Shown here: piece after piece, positions 33,171 to 45,104 of the stretch | Numbering within the stretch: the first letter of the stretch is position 1 | Layout: each line of letters begins with the position of its first letter | Source of the DNA: Tetragonia tetragonoides | Lineage: Eukaryota; Streptophyta; Magnoliopsida; Caryophyllales; Aizoaceae | Assembly (NCBI GenBank): GCA_038025085.1 | Contig: CM076154.1 | Span: 35,134,501-35,198,500, forward strand | Direction of reading: 5' to 3' | DNA length: 64,000 nt | Position numbers and translations under genes: made by a program | The notes under the pieces: generated by a model | Seen by the model: the letters and a program-made list of their open reading frames with translations, nothing else | Told to the model about the DNA's origin: nothing | Databases searched by the model: none

Positions 33171-36100
33171 TCATTTTAGAGTTTGAACAAAAGTATAAAA
33201 TTTTTATTTAATAAGTGTTTTTTTTTTTTACCTATACTACCCTTATTTCATATTACCTCATTAATTACTCATCTTATTTGTTAAAGCTAGTCAAAACTCA
33301 TCGACTTTAAAATTAAGACTATTTAATAATTAACATTCTCAATTCGTGTTCAAAAATCTTAAAAGACTTATATAATGGAGCGACGAGAGTACTAACCTCG
33401 TCCCGAGATATAGATTCAACCAACAAGAACCTACATCTTTTAAGTACCTAAACTACCTTTGTGACGCAACAAGAAGCAAATATGCTTGTTGTGACGAAAC
33501 CCTGTTGTACAGGTCTAAGTGGCAAAAACCACTTGAAACGTTGCTTAGTGAGACTCCAGTTGGAAGTTTGGGAAATATAGAAGTAATTTAACTACCTAAT
33601 CCTATCTACAATTGGCTGTCTTGACCCTAATATTCAAAGTACTCGTACTAAAGAGTTACGCAATAGAGATTCTTGACCTTTTAAGCCCCTCTTTATCTCT
33701 ACTTTGTTGCTGGCTGTTGTCCCCTAATGAGATGTTTTTTCTGGGTTAGTGAACGTTCCATGTGAGTGATGTGACATAATATAAAGATGATCATTTTGAA
33801 AAAAATAAATAAAACAAGATGGTGATCATTAGTTCATTACCAGGCTTCGTGGATTTCCGGTTGGAGCAGAGCTTTTTTTTATTACTTATTAAAGTTCATG
33901 AAACAGGTCTACTAATTTACCACCATATGAGGGAGCGCAGTGATGCACCTTCCACTTATTCCCAACAACGATCTACGTTCAAGTTTTATTCCGAACAAAG
34001 TTAAAAGGTTACTTTGCCGTTACGAAAATTTATTCAAATCAAAATCAGTCATTTGCTCTACGGCTGGATAATTTTATATCAATGGGTCCCTTAAGCGTAT
34101 TAGAGCAATAAGCAGAATTAATTAATGTTTGTCCAAGGATATATTTAAGGCTTATTGGATTTCGAAAATCTTATAAGTTACTTACAACAATAATAGTTTT
34201 TCTTTTTTGCCTCTCCTCTTCCTCTCTCAATCCTAACCTTTACTAGGACAAATTTTCAGGCCGGGAAGGCCGATTTAGCTCATTCCCGATCTGTGATTCA
34301 TATTTTCCACCTCTTTTTGTCATTAATTTCTAGTTTATGCTCTTTAAGTGGAATAAATTTTCTCTCCCTTTTGTGGAGTTATTAGGGATTTTTATATTTT
34401 TCCTCTTTGTAGGATCCTCTCTTCGCCAATTGTGCGATTTAGTATCAAGTAATATGAATTCGGGGACCGTATATGCACAAGATCAATGGTATCATACAAC
34501 GTTTTGTGAGCAAACAATTACGGTACTTGCGGTGAAGATCTCCACTTCCGTTAAAGATGAAGCATCAAAGGAAGCACATGGTTACTATGCATGTTGGGAG
34601 TCGCGCTCGGGTATTCCAGTTAATTGTTTTGTTAGCAGATTTGTTATTGGCACTGTTGATTTAGTATATTCTAGGGTTATTTTCGATGTAGATGCCGCAT
34701 GGCTCATTTATGAATGAAAGTCTCCTATTCCCCTCTAAAAAAAAAAAAAAACAATAATAGTTAATGATTGCATTTTGCAGGATGTTGGTTATGGATTCCA
34801 AACAAGCTAAGTCAAAACTCAAAAGCTGAAGCAACCAATCAGCCATTTGCAAGCAACCACGCTGATGATCATCCCAATCATAGATTCATTATCCTATACA
34901 CTCTTTGAATCTTCAGGATAAGTTGAGAGATATTCTTATGGATTTTTGCATCATTGGTTTTTTAGGATTGTCTTGTTTGTTGTATTATTTTGGCTTTCTT
35001 AGGTGTCTCAGTCTCGTGGTATTGCTTAGGTGTATTTATTATGATTTTTAAGGGTGTTTGAGCTATTGTTTTTATAGGCGTTTGTGCTTCAAATTTAATA
35101 GGTGTTTGAGCTTTTAACTCCATAATGTTTTGAGTTACACTCAATTTCTATTTCATAATTAAATAAAATAGACTTCTAATTTATTAAAAAAAAAAAAACA
35201 AAGTAAAACAAACGTAAGAGCAATCACGCAAAAAAAGAGAGGAAGGAAACATAAGAGCATTATAGTGAATTTCATATACTATATATGAGTACTTAGGCCT
35301 AATAAGATGAGGGTATGGTTAACATTCTGAAGAGGAAAAACACACATAAAAATCATGGATCCTAAACCACCTAAATATTTTCTTAATAGGTGTTACGCCT
35401 ATATAAACTAGCTAATGAAATTTTAGATATAAGTCAAATATCTACTCACAAATAACATCTTACCAAATTATGAATGAAAAGTCTTAAGAGACCTAATATT
35501 AGCTTATCACTAGCTAGTAGGCCATGTTTGATTGGTACGACCAAAATAGTGGCAATCATCTACTATGAAATTATGAATACTTTTATGGACATTTTGAGAA
35601 ATTTTCCCGATATATTGTATGGTAATAGCCTAATAGGAATCAAATTTCGAAACTTTTCTAATATTGCATTTGATTTTGTCCCCGTTTTTCCATCCTAATA
35701 AGACAATGACTCAATACTAATATTGTGGCCATGGGGGTCTACCACATGAATCATCATGGGCTAATTACAAATTTTCATATAGTATTCTTCACGCTGGCTC
35801 ATAGGTAGTTTAAGGGTAATATAATTGGTCAAAATTTTTGACACGCGACTAATTAAGTAGTAGTTATGCTACTAGTTATAGGCATAGGGGCCAATCAATT
35901 TACTAGGAACTTTACAAGTCATGGCAAGTTAGAGAAACCACACAAATTTTCACATATTATCCACAAATATTAATGAGGCCCGAATGAGGGAAGCAAGGAG
36001 AAAGGTTTCGAAGGGCGGCGGGTGCCCAAGGTGATAATTTTGAAAAGCGATAATGACACCTTTTTTGTGGCTAATTACCTTAAAGTGCTTGAGTTAAGCT

Positions 36101-36427
36101 GCCAAAAGTACTATAATTGTACGACTTACATATAACTTTTGAGGGCATTTATGTCTTTATACATAGTACGGATCACCAATAACATTCTTGAAATAGCCCA
36201 CATGCTCCCCTTTTAGCTTTTCAAGGCCCTATAGATGATGACATTGCATAAAGCATGCAACTTGTAGTTGTCATAGTGTGATTAGTGTCACTCAACCTAT
36301 ACATATACAATATATTTGCACCAAATTCCATGGAGTTTTTGTGCACCTAATACTTAACCAAACTCCCAAATGAACAAAAGCCACCTAAAACATTACACAA
36401 TTTTCAAACAACAACACATACTTTACA
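33171..36427. other. Intergenic stretch upstream of the first TBL gene
   Basis: A frame at 34337-34717 (126 codons), closely followed by an A-run at 34737, looks like the 3' end of a retroposed sequence, but I recognise no domain. A small 24-bp tandem repeat is at 35015-35115. The last several hundred bases are the promoter side of the gene at 36428, with TATA-like words near 36301-36315. Confidence 0.45.
35015..35115 (-). repeat. 24-bp tandem repeat, four units
   Basis: Units of the form GGTGTTTGAGCT plus 12 AT-rich bases; on the minus strand they read as repeated AQTPIK-type octapeptides in a 60-codon frame (34962-35144). No evidence that this is translated. Confidence 0.6.
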
Positions 36428-38168
36428 ATGGAGCTTATTGGTTCTTCTACCATCAATGAAACTTGGAAGCTTTGCACATTTGGTGGCTTAATTGGTTGCT
36501 TAATCTTAGTCCTTTTTCTCAACCAAACCCCTAACCAAGTAAGTAATCTCCAAGTTGCTAGAATCTCTATGGTAGATTTTTCTCCATTGGGTCAACCACA
36601 ATCCTCTACAATCAACTTGACCATGGCTACAACAAACTTGACTATGGCTACAACAAACTTGACCATGGTCCTAGAGCCTACGTCATCAAATTTCACCATT
36701 GATAATCCTCACATAGAGAAGAAAATAAACTTCACCTTCCAATCTTTAGAAGAGAAAGCAAGCTTCACCACCATTAATCCTATAGAGAAGCCGACGAACG
36801 AGACGACAAAAGAAAAGTGCAACATCTATGATGGTAGATGGGTTTACAAGCCAGAAGAAGAAGTTCCAAGGTATAATTCAACTATATGTCCATTCCTAGA
36901 AGATAAGATGAGTTGCCGAAAGAATGGAAGGCCAGATTCAGACTATGAGAAATGGAGATGGGAGGGTAAAGATTGTGATATACCATTGTAAGTATGTAGT
37001 TGTTAAGTTTATTTCTCTAAAGTTGTTCATAATTATAATTTGCAACAAAGTTAGGTGCTAATAATATTCTCTAATTATATTTTTAAAGGTTTAATGGTAC
37101 GGATATGCTAGAAAGGCTAAGGAACAAGAGGATGATCATAGCAGGGGACTCATTAAACAGAAACCAATGGGAATCTCTTGCTTGTCTGCTTTATTCCTCC
37201 ATTTCTCCTGATAGAGCTGAAGTTGATGCTCATGGCCCAGCCTACAAAGTCATAAAAGCAAAGGTATATAATATTATAAGAGGATAGAGTTGTAATTTCA
37301 CATTTGAATTAGGTAGAGTGTAGCTTTGAATTGAGGAATTTTGGTCATATACATGGCACTTAATTGTTTTTGCTTTAACTTTGTAGGATTATAACTTCAC
37401 ATTGGAGTTTTATTGGAGCCCATTTCTAGTTGATTTCAATGAGAATCATGAAAGTGGTAAAAAAGTTGTAGTGCTTGACAAGCTTTCACCTAATTCCAAG
37501 CAATGGCTTGGGGCTGATATCATGGTGTTTAATTCTGGTCATTGGTGGACTCATTTGGGCAAATATAAAGTGTAAGTAACCATCTTTCTTTTTGCCTGGT
37601 TAGTTTCCGATTTTGTATGATATGGTCTTATCGTAACTTTTGGTGTGACACGATTTGGTGCAGGTGGGATATGTTAGAATACAAGGGGGAGCTAATAGAG
37701 GACATGCCATTAGAGACACAATTCGAGCGAGGCCTAAAAACATGGGCAAATTGGATTGAAACCAATGTAGATCCAAACAAAACAACAATCTTCTTTAGGA
37801 GCATTTCAGCAGAGCACAAACGAAATCAATGGTGCTATAATGCCACTCAACCCATCATGGATGAATCCTATGAATCACTCTTCCCAAACTCGTTAATCGA
37901 CATCGTTGAAGGGACCATTAAATCCATGAGCAAGTCACAAGTTAAGTACTTGAACATCACTAAGCTATCTTCTTATAGAATGGATGCACATCCATCAGTT
38001 TATAGAAGTTGGAAATGGAAGATTTATACTACAAAGTATAAAAGTCTTATTCCATCTTATGCTGATTGTAGTCACTGGTGTCTCCCTGGTTTGCCAGATA
38101 CTTGGAACAGATTGTTGTATGCTTCTCTTTTCTTTGATGTCTCAGGTGATATGTCTAGTTTATTATGA
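36428..38168 (+). CDS. TRICHOME BIREFRINGENCE-LIKE (TBL) polysaccharide O-acetyltransferase, copy 1
   Basis: Exons 36428-36987, 37089-37263, 37387-37571 and 37664-38168, all GT-AG, give 474 aa. TBL proteins are Golgi type II membrane enzymes that add acetyl groups to cell-wall polysaccharides such as xylan. A signal anchor lies at about 15-31 (TFGGLIGCLILVLFL). A variable stalk runs from 33 to 129 and contains NLTMATTNLTMATTNLTMV at 63-81. The PMR5N-type cysteine region is 131-187 (CNIYDGRWVY...RKNGRPDSDYEKWRW). The catalytic GDS (206-208) lies in exon 2, and DxxH (D441, H444, in [19 protein letters not shown]) in exon 4. The C-terminus is eight residues longer than in the other copies. It is first of four same-strand paralogues with identical intron phases. 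The sugar acceptor cannot be told. Confidence 0.9.
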
Positions 38169-39055
38169 TGGTGTAATTAGTCAATTTTATTCCTTAAAAA
38201 GGAATTTAGAGTCAGTTATTAATTAGTCAATTTCAACAAGGATTTGTTTGTGAGTTGTTGAACTAACAACCAATAGCTGTGCAGATTAAGAATGAAATTT
38301 GTTAAGTTGTATATAAGTTTGAATTAGTGGGTTACTTTTCTATTTCAGGTCAATCTTCTCTCTTTTTGGAGTTTATTAGTTGTTGAATAATGGGGACCAT
38401 GCAACCTCTCGTGCCTAAAGTTGCAATTTAGTGGCTTACTTTTTTATTCCAAGAATATTTGTTTGCACTACCTCAAAGTGGGAATCTAAGAATAACAATT
38501 TGTGTTTTTATTAATAGTTACCTAATTATAAGCATTACATGTGATCAACCTAAAGCTTAAGGCAAGATTAGAATCAGTATCTTTTAAATTGCATTTATAA
38601 TAAATCTCTTTTGAAATCGCCTCAAGTTACTCATTTTGAGACTGCCTTAAGATGATACCATTATTATAACCAAGCATAATATTACTCATTTTGAGATCGC
38701 CTTATACGAAATTTAAGTTTTTGTGTCACTCTGATATGCAGTTTGACACAATCCAGATTCTATAAATTTTAGATTTCTTTCATTACGTGTTTTCTCCAAC
38801 AAGCTCCCCAAGTCGTACGCCATTTGGGCCTAACTGTTTGTGCCTCCTTATGGACATTGGGCCTCATGGAGGGGCAGTTATTACAAGCTCCAATCATTTG
38901 TCCCCTAACTTTTGAAGTTGATAGGTACTAGCGGGTTCATCAGCTTATTGCTATGAGGCCTTCTGTATTGTGTGGACTCGATCGGTGGGCCCCTCTAGGT
39001 GGAGGTGGGGCCCATGGAGATATTAGTTAGAAGGTTGTCCATCATATGGGACTGG
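38169..39055. other. Downstream of TBL copy 1
   Basis: Probably 3' untranslated sequence followed by intergenic DNA. It contains two copies of a TTACTCATTTTGAGAYCGCCTT word (about 38625 and 38690), pieces of a common dispersed repeat. No gene. Confidence 0.45.
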
Positions 39056-39063
39056 TTAAAACA

Positions 39064-39377
39064 TAGATTTCGTAAACGGATCGGGTTGAGTTGGGTTCGG
39101 TTCTTAGTTATTTCGGGTTCGAATTATCAATAGGTCGGATTATTATCGAGTCGGATCATTATTAGGTCGATTATTTTGGGTTTTTAGCGGGTCGGTTTTA
39201 GGTTGGTTTTCGGGCTATACAACTCGTATCTTACAAACTCGGGTCTCAAGTCAGGCCGATCGTTTCGGGTCCAGATCATTAGCAGATCAAATCTTTTTTC
39301 GTGTTAAATTTCAATCGGGTATTAAACAAGTTGAGTTCGGATTAGTTTTTGGGTCGAGTCAGATTTTGCCAGCTCTA
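39064..39377. mobile_element. hAT-type non-autonomous element (copy 2)
   Basis: A 314-bp element starting TAGATTTCGTAAA and ending TTTTGCCAGCTCTA. Its flanks TTAAAACA and ATAAAAAA are a degraded 8-bp duplication (6 of 8). The inside is full of GGGTCGG / TCGGGTC words in the opposite sense to copy 1 at 30268, so it is inserted the other way round. Confidence 0.55.
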
Positions 39378-39655
39378 ATAAAAAATGATCTCCCTGAAAC
39401 TGCTCCTACGACCCCATCACCTACAATGAACACCAACCGAACTCGAGCAATGGTAGAATTTTGGTATTAGTTAATGGGATTAAGGGTGCGTTTGTTAGAG
39501 CTTATACGGTTAGTTCAGTTCAATTCAGGTGTCAATTCAGTGATTTCAAATTCAGTTAAATGATGTTCAGTTCAGTTCAGTTCAGTGGTGCTGAGTTCGG
39601 AAACATACTTTTTTTTTTGTTCTCAACCAACGCCTCCACTTTGCCATAATGAATA

Positions 39656-39870
39656 ACCAACATAGGTTGGTCTAGTGGTTTGATCCTTGGTTTCCTTACC
39701 CACCACCAAGGATCAAATTCCACTAGGGGCATTTGGGATTTCTTTCCCCTTATTCCCCCTTTTCCTCCAAATACCTGCCCACTAAGCTCTTGGACCTTAA
39801 ATCCGAGATGGGCGAGCCTGGGAACGGACCTCCTTACCTTAAAAAAAAAAAAAAAAAAAACAAAAAAAAA
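39656..39870 (+). mobile_element. tRNA-derived SINE with long target duplication
   Basis: A 215-bp element with A-box-like TTGGTCTAGTGG, a B-box-like GGATCAAATTCC, a body ending GGACCTCCTTACC, and an A-rich tail. It is flanked by an imperfect 18-bp duplication (ACTTTGCCATAATGAATA before, ACTTTGTCATAGTGAATA after), two differences. Confidence 0.78.
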
Positions 39871-39924
39871 ACTTTGTCATAGTGAATACTATCACTTCTT
39901 TCCCCTGAATGTTTTTACGGCTTG

Positions 39925-40890
39925 GCTAATATGTGCCCTAGGGCACAGGATTAATAGCATCGATTAAAGGAATAAGTATTTACTTCATAAGCATAATTCC
40001 CTTTCAACTTGAAAATTAAGAAAAGGCATTTAATGTTATATTTCACTTTTACATAATTACCCTTTCCTTCATCTTCTTCATATCAACTAAAACTAAAAAA
40101 CGATAGTGTCCAACTTCATGTTTTCCAGAAGAAAAAAAAAACATGCTCAACCATTCATGATTACAGGTTCCATCCACCATTATAGCTTCCATCCACCTCT
40201 TACGGCGACGTCATCGGCAATTTCGAAAACCCTAAAGAGAAAGGTGAACCCTAAACCCCCAATTTACAACAAAAAAAAAAATAAATAAATTGTGAACTAG
40301 CCCCTAACCACCAAACCCAACATCATCAACTATATACTATTCTTTTTTTGCTACTATCACCTATATATATTCAAACCCCAAACTCAGATAACCTCCTTAA
40401 CCCCCACCACCTCAAAACCCCAATCAAAACACTTCATACGAAGCCAAACCCCAGCCAAAATCCACCCCCTTACCACTGCAATCTCACTCCTCCCATCGAA
40501 CTACAACTTCGAAATCCCCACAAATCATTTCACAGTGTAACAGAGAGAAAAATAGATGAGAGGAGAGAGAGTAGGTTGAAAAATAGATAATGGTGATTAT
40601 TGTAGTTCACAGGTGAAAGAAAGATGGCATGGGGGAGGAGGATACTCCATGGGTGTTTAATGGTGATTTGTAGGAGAGAGATAGAGGGGTAGCATAAACA
40701 GAGGTAAATGAATTAGGGAAAATGAACAAAAGACAGATAGAAAGGCACTAGTAAGGAGAGGGCAGAATTGGAAAAGAAAAATTTACAAGTGTGAACAGAA
40801 TAAATATCACAACAGATTTAATTACTGCTCTATTGTAAATTATACTAGCATTTATTAGCCTTTATCATGTGCCCAAGGGCACATAATAGC
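39925..40890. mobile_element. Non-autonomous TIR element with palindromic termini
   Basis: A 966-bp stretch. The left end starts GCTAATATGTGCCC and the right end, read on the other strand, starts GCTATTATGTGCCC, with about 30 bp of inverted repeat. Each end contains a 16-bp palindrome: TGTGCCCTAGGGCACA at 39932-39947 and TGTGCCCAAGGGCACA (central AA) at 40868-40883. There is no coding inside. The GCTAAT-type start resembles the MULE ends here, but no 9-bp duplication is seen, so the class is tentative. Confidence 0.6.
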
Positions 40891-41554
40891 TTTTCCGATG
40901 TTTTTAATGTTTTTTCTTAGCAAAAATCTGAGGTGTACGCCTACTTGTTGGGCCTACATGTCTAAGGTGGCCGAACGATTATTTTAGCAAATTAGAGGAA
41001 ATATCGTTTTTTTTGTGTGTGTGTTTGTTCAAAGACCATTTAGACGATTAAAAGCGTTAAGCTGCCCAAATTTATCAGCACGCACAATAATATTTGGGAC
41101 AAAGTAAAAAATGTCTTAAAGAATACGTCGCTATTCATTCCATTTTCTAGTATTGACAATTGACCATGTACTTAAACTCAAAAGAAAAATACCGTAACAT
41201 TTTCATCCGATGGTATATCACTTATGAACACATCACAATTTTCACAATTCGTGAATGAACGTATACTAGCCTTATCAACAGAGTTGAAGATCTCATGCTC
41301 CAGCATAAAGTTGTTTATGGATGGGATCCAAAGTCAGGTCTACATCCTGTCTAAACCCGCTTTTAAACAGCTCTACTTCTGCAATTGACAATCATGATCA
41401 GGCCGCCATGGTACATGATCGTGTATGAGGCACTCTATCAACCCCGGTGGCTTCAGCATACAAATGCATCCTCCATTATCCCCTAGGCGGCCCTTGCCTT
41501 AGCAAACTACAAATCATCATCCCATAGTGCTAAATAAGCACAAATTTTTATATA
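40891..41554. other. Intergenic stretch, no gene seen
   Basis: No recognised coding or repeat structure. Confidence 0.4.
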
Positions 41555-41706
41555 CTCCCACCTCCACCTAGCTACGTGGAGCTTGGAGAGGCAGGTGAGG
41601 TCCACGGGCAGAAGAGAGGGAGAATGGGCAGGAGAGAGAGAGAGTGTGCAGGAGAGAGAAAGAGAGAGAAGGAGAGAAGCTCTATGTACCTAGGTAGAGA
41701 GGGGAG
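41555..41706. mobile_element. Small TA-flanked MITE with hairpin ends (copy B)
   Basis: A 152-bp relative of the element at 10308-10451, in reverse orientation and flanked by TA. The end CTCCACCTAGCTACGTGGAG folds on itself, and the GGCAGGAGAGAGAG repeats are the complement of the CTCTCTCCTGCC repeats in copy A. Confidence 0.65.
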
Positions 41707-41948
41707 TATAACTCACCTATTGCTAAATAAGTGAATACCTTGGCATTTTTTGCACACTACTAAAACACCAAACACATAGCTTCAAAATCTGTGGGTCACA
41801 AACCAACAATATAACAACAACAATAATTCACAAAGAAACATAAGGACACTCCTACTATATATGAAAGACTTGCATTCGTGAACTACATTGCTTGATTTAA
41901 CCAATAATGTCTTTCAATTATCGTTCTTTCTCAATCAATGGCTTATTT

Positions 41949-42054
41949 TTTTTGGTCTGAGATCGTCCGGTTGAATCCGGACCGAGCCGGATAGGATCAC
42001 AAAAGCGGCAAAGCTCTCCCAACAAGTATTTAACACTGCTACATTCACCGGTTG
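41949..42054 (-). mobile_element. 5'-truncated SINE with perfect 16-bp target duplication
   Basis: A 106-bp insert between two identical copies of AATCAATGGCTTATTT (41933-41948 and 42055-42070). On the minus strand it ends in CGGACGATCTCAGACC plus an A-run, typical of a SINE 3' end. The tRNA-like head is missing, which fits 5' truncation during target-primed reverse transcription. Confidence 0.78.
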
Positions 42055-42070
42055 AATCAATGGCTTATTT

Positions 42071-45000
42071 AAGTAGGCCAATTGGTATACCATCAAAAAA
42101 TGTAGGCCAATTGGTATAAAAACACATGGCAATTTTCATTTTTATTTTTATATTATCATAACACAGGGCAACATTATTAATATCTACTATATTAATGAGG
42201 CTGCTAGAGACTTGGGGGTCCATTAATATCACCCAAGGTCCATGGTTCACCAATGGCCACCATTTAGCCCTCTAACATTTTCTCTCTCCTCTTAGCCACC
42301 ACAACATTTCCTCTCTATACTAGTACTGTAGCCACATTTACTACTGTCAAGATAGAAATCCAGCCAATTTAACAAGTGACCCACATGATGCCCAAGTTGC
42401 TATAAACCCCTTTGCCCTTGACTTTGTTCTTGAATTGGCTCAATTGAGACCATTTCAATGATGGAGACTAAAGAACAAAAGACAAGAGGAGAGGGTTTTT
42501 CATTTGTGTGATGCAATGTCAATTTTAATAAAGTTTGTTGTGTTTGTCAATTTGGGTGGTTGTGTGTGTTATCAACCTTAATTGATGTTTCTTATGGTTG
42601 GTTGATTAAGGTCTCTAGCTTTATTCCTATTTGAAATTGATCCTCTTCCATTGTTAAATGATTAATTCCATACAGGAAATTTTTGGTTAACTATAGGTTT
42701 ACCTTAAATTTTTTGAGGCAAAACTAATCTTATTCGCACTGTGTCAAATTATGAAAAAACAAAATACTCCTAATAAATAGTTTCTCAATTCACAAAAATC
42801 AAACTATCGGCCTTACTTAAAGAATGAGGGTGCCGGAACAACTCATATCAAACACTTATTATGTGTATCTATCTAATATAACCGACCAGGTATGTATATT
42901 ATCAACTAGCCTACCCCTACTATAGTAGTAAGTGTAACAAAATCTCATCTTTGCAAGAAGAGTTAATAACTTTGTAAACTCCAAGAATAACTTAACTTCA
43001 GTTCGTGCATAAAAAAAGTTAAAAGATCACAATCCCCATTAGATGCTAATATGCCATAGAGAAATCATATTTTCAGCCAATTAGAAAGTAGTCACGTACG
43101 GATATATCGGATTATTGAGCGCACTTTTATGGTAAGAAGAAGAGATCAATACCGTATTCAACTCTTAATACTCTGGAGTATTTTATAGTGAGCACAGTGA
43201 TAAACAAATCTAGCCGCGAAACATATCAAACATGATGAATCAAGACTCCAAGGTTTGTTTGTTTTTTTTTTTTTTTTAATTTTTTTTTTTTTATTTTGGC
43301 ATCGAGACTCGAGGCTTTTATTATATATACTTTAACGTTGCAAATTTTTACCTAAAATAAGATTTATGGTGTAGTAAGATAAATCTGAAAATAGGTTTAA
43401 ATTGTTGCAACATATTAATGGTGCGTGGCAATATTCGACAACCATAATCACAAATTCATAATTATTAGGATCGATCTTTCTCTAGAGTTATAGTTGAGTT
43501 CATTCTTTTTTTCTGTATTTAATTTCCAAAAAACAATCATCTAATTTAAGGGTTTCAAATCCCTCCTCTAATTCTATGGTAAGACAGAGAAGAACTCTAT
43601 ATATATACAAGAAAGACTACAAAGAATCCATTTCCAAGGAATCAAGATATGCCAAGTGTCGTATCTTAACTACAAGGTTAAAGATTCATCACTAATGACA
43701 ACAACGCACAAAAAATAAGGGACCTTTTTCATGAGGCTGCAAATCCTCCATCTCATGTAAGAAGGGTGAAGGGGAGGGCACTTAATTAAGCGGGGCAAGT
43801 AGAGGGTTTGAGGACTAGCTTGCTAGTCTCTAAAATATACTATTGTGATATTTGCCAAGCAATATCATAGAAACGTGAGATGAAGGGCACTTGTATTAGA
43901 ATATAAGCCTTATCAAGTACTCTCTTTATATAAAGGGTCTACTCTCTATATTGTAAATGTTTCGTAATTTGGTCTAGTCTATCTGCTTTTTGTTATGTCT
44001 CGAATTTGGAAAGTATTTATTTAGTTTGTTAATTTGATCGGGTTACTTTCTAAGTTTCCATAATACCAATATATTATTGGTAAGAAATTTTTGGTGTGAT
44101 CTTCCAAGATAGCCGATATTTTTTTGGTTTCCTAATTGTTTACGTTTATGTTTATATAAACCCATGAGATATTAAGTTTTTCTCTTAATATTATTGTTCC
44201 TTGCATTGGTGGTTGTGAATCAATCAGGGCCAAGATTATCTATCTTTTTATTCAGAAGCATCAGCTTTGTTATCCCTAGCAGGTACGGTTTACCCTATTT
44301 ACCTCATATAAAATTTTAATAACTCTTTTATGAGGCGGTCTCAAGGTGATGCCTCCCATATATACACATCATGCTTATATGAGTGACCCCAACTTGAGTC
44401 CGCACATACGAGCTTTTGTGATAAATTTTTATGTTGCATTATAAGTATAGCTTAGTTCACTTAATTATACTGATTATATTGATATTCGAACGGTTCCTGT
44501 GATACTTAATGTCATGATAGTGATAGATCGATCTAGAATTATATATCACGTGGTGTTACTATTTTTTACTACAAAAATGTAGTATTTTTTTTAAATTTTA
44601 TTTATTGATAAATTTTATTTTATTTGTTGTTCATATCCAGTACACTTGGGAGTGGTTGGATCTGCCAGTAGATACTGATCCTTGTTTCTTATTTTGGCAG
44701 CTTAAACAGTGGGAACCAGTTATTATTCAACAATATTAGTCAACCCTGCATATGCTTATACACTATAATTATTGCATAATACCCTTCATTAAGAGTATCT
44801 ATAATATATAGCAATTAATACACCCTTTTAAAAGGACAAAAAGCCAGCTTACCTAGACAATGAAATATAGTTACTATTAATTTATTATAACCACAACAAC
44901 ACTTCGATCCCAAAGGAAGAAAAAAACAGAGTTATAATAGTCAACATGTACATATATCATAATGTCATATAATGTGCATGAAGTGAAGTCCAAAATTTTT

Positions 45001-45104
45001 TGTTTGGTTATAATTTTACCAAAATATCAAAAACTTCACTTGATGAAAAACCCAAAAACCAACTAAAAAAAGTTTGATTATTTGATCATCAAAAGTCCAA
45101 GAAA
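42071..45104. other. Intergenic stretch upstream of TBL copy 2
   Basis: AT-rich with long T-runs near 43265-43295. No gene or complete mobile element recognised. Near 44335-44430 there is a GAGGCGGTCTCAAGGTG-type dispersed repeat. Confidence 0.4.

Noticed and set aside
34337..34753. LINE 3' end or expressed small gene
   Set aside because: A 126-codon frame followed by an A-run is suggestive, but no reverse transcriptase or RNase H motif and no target duplication could be identified.
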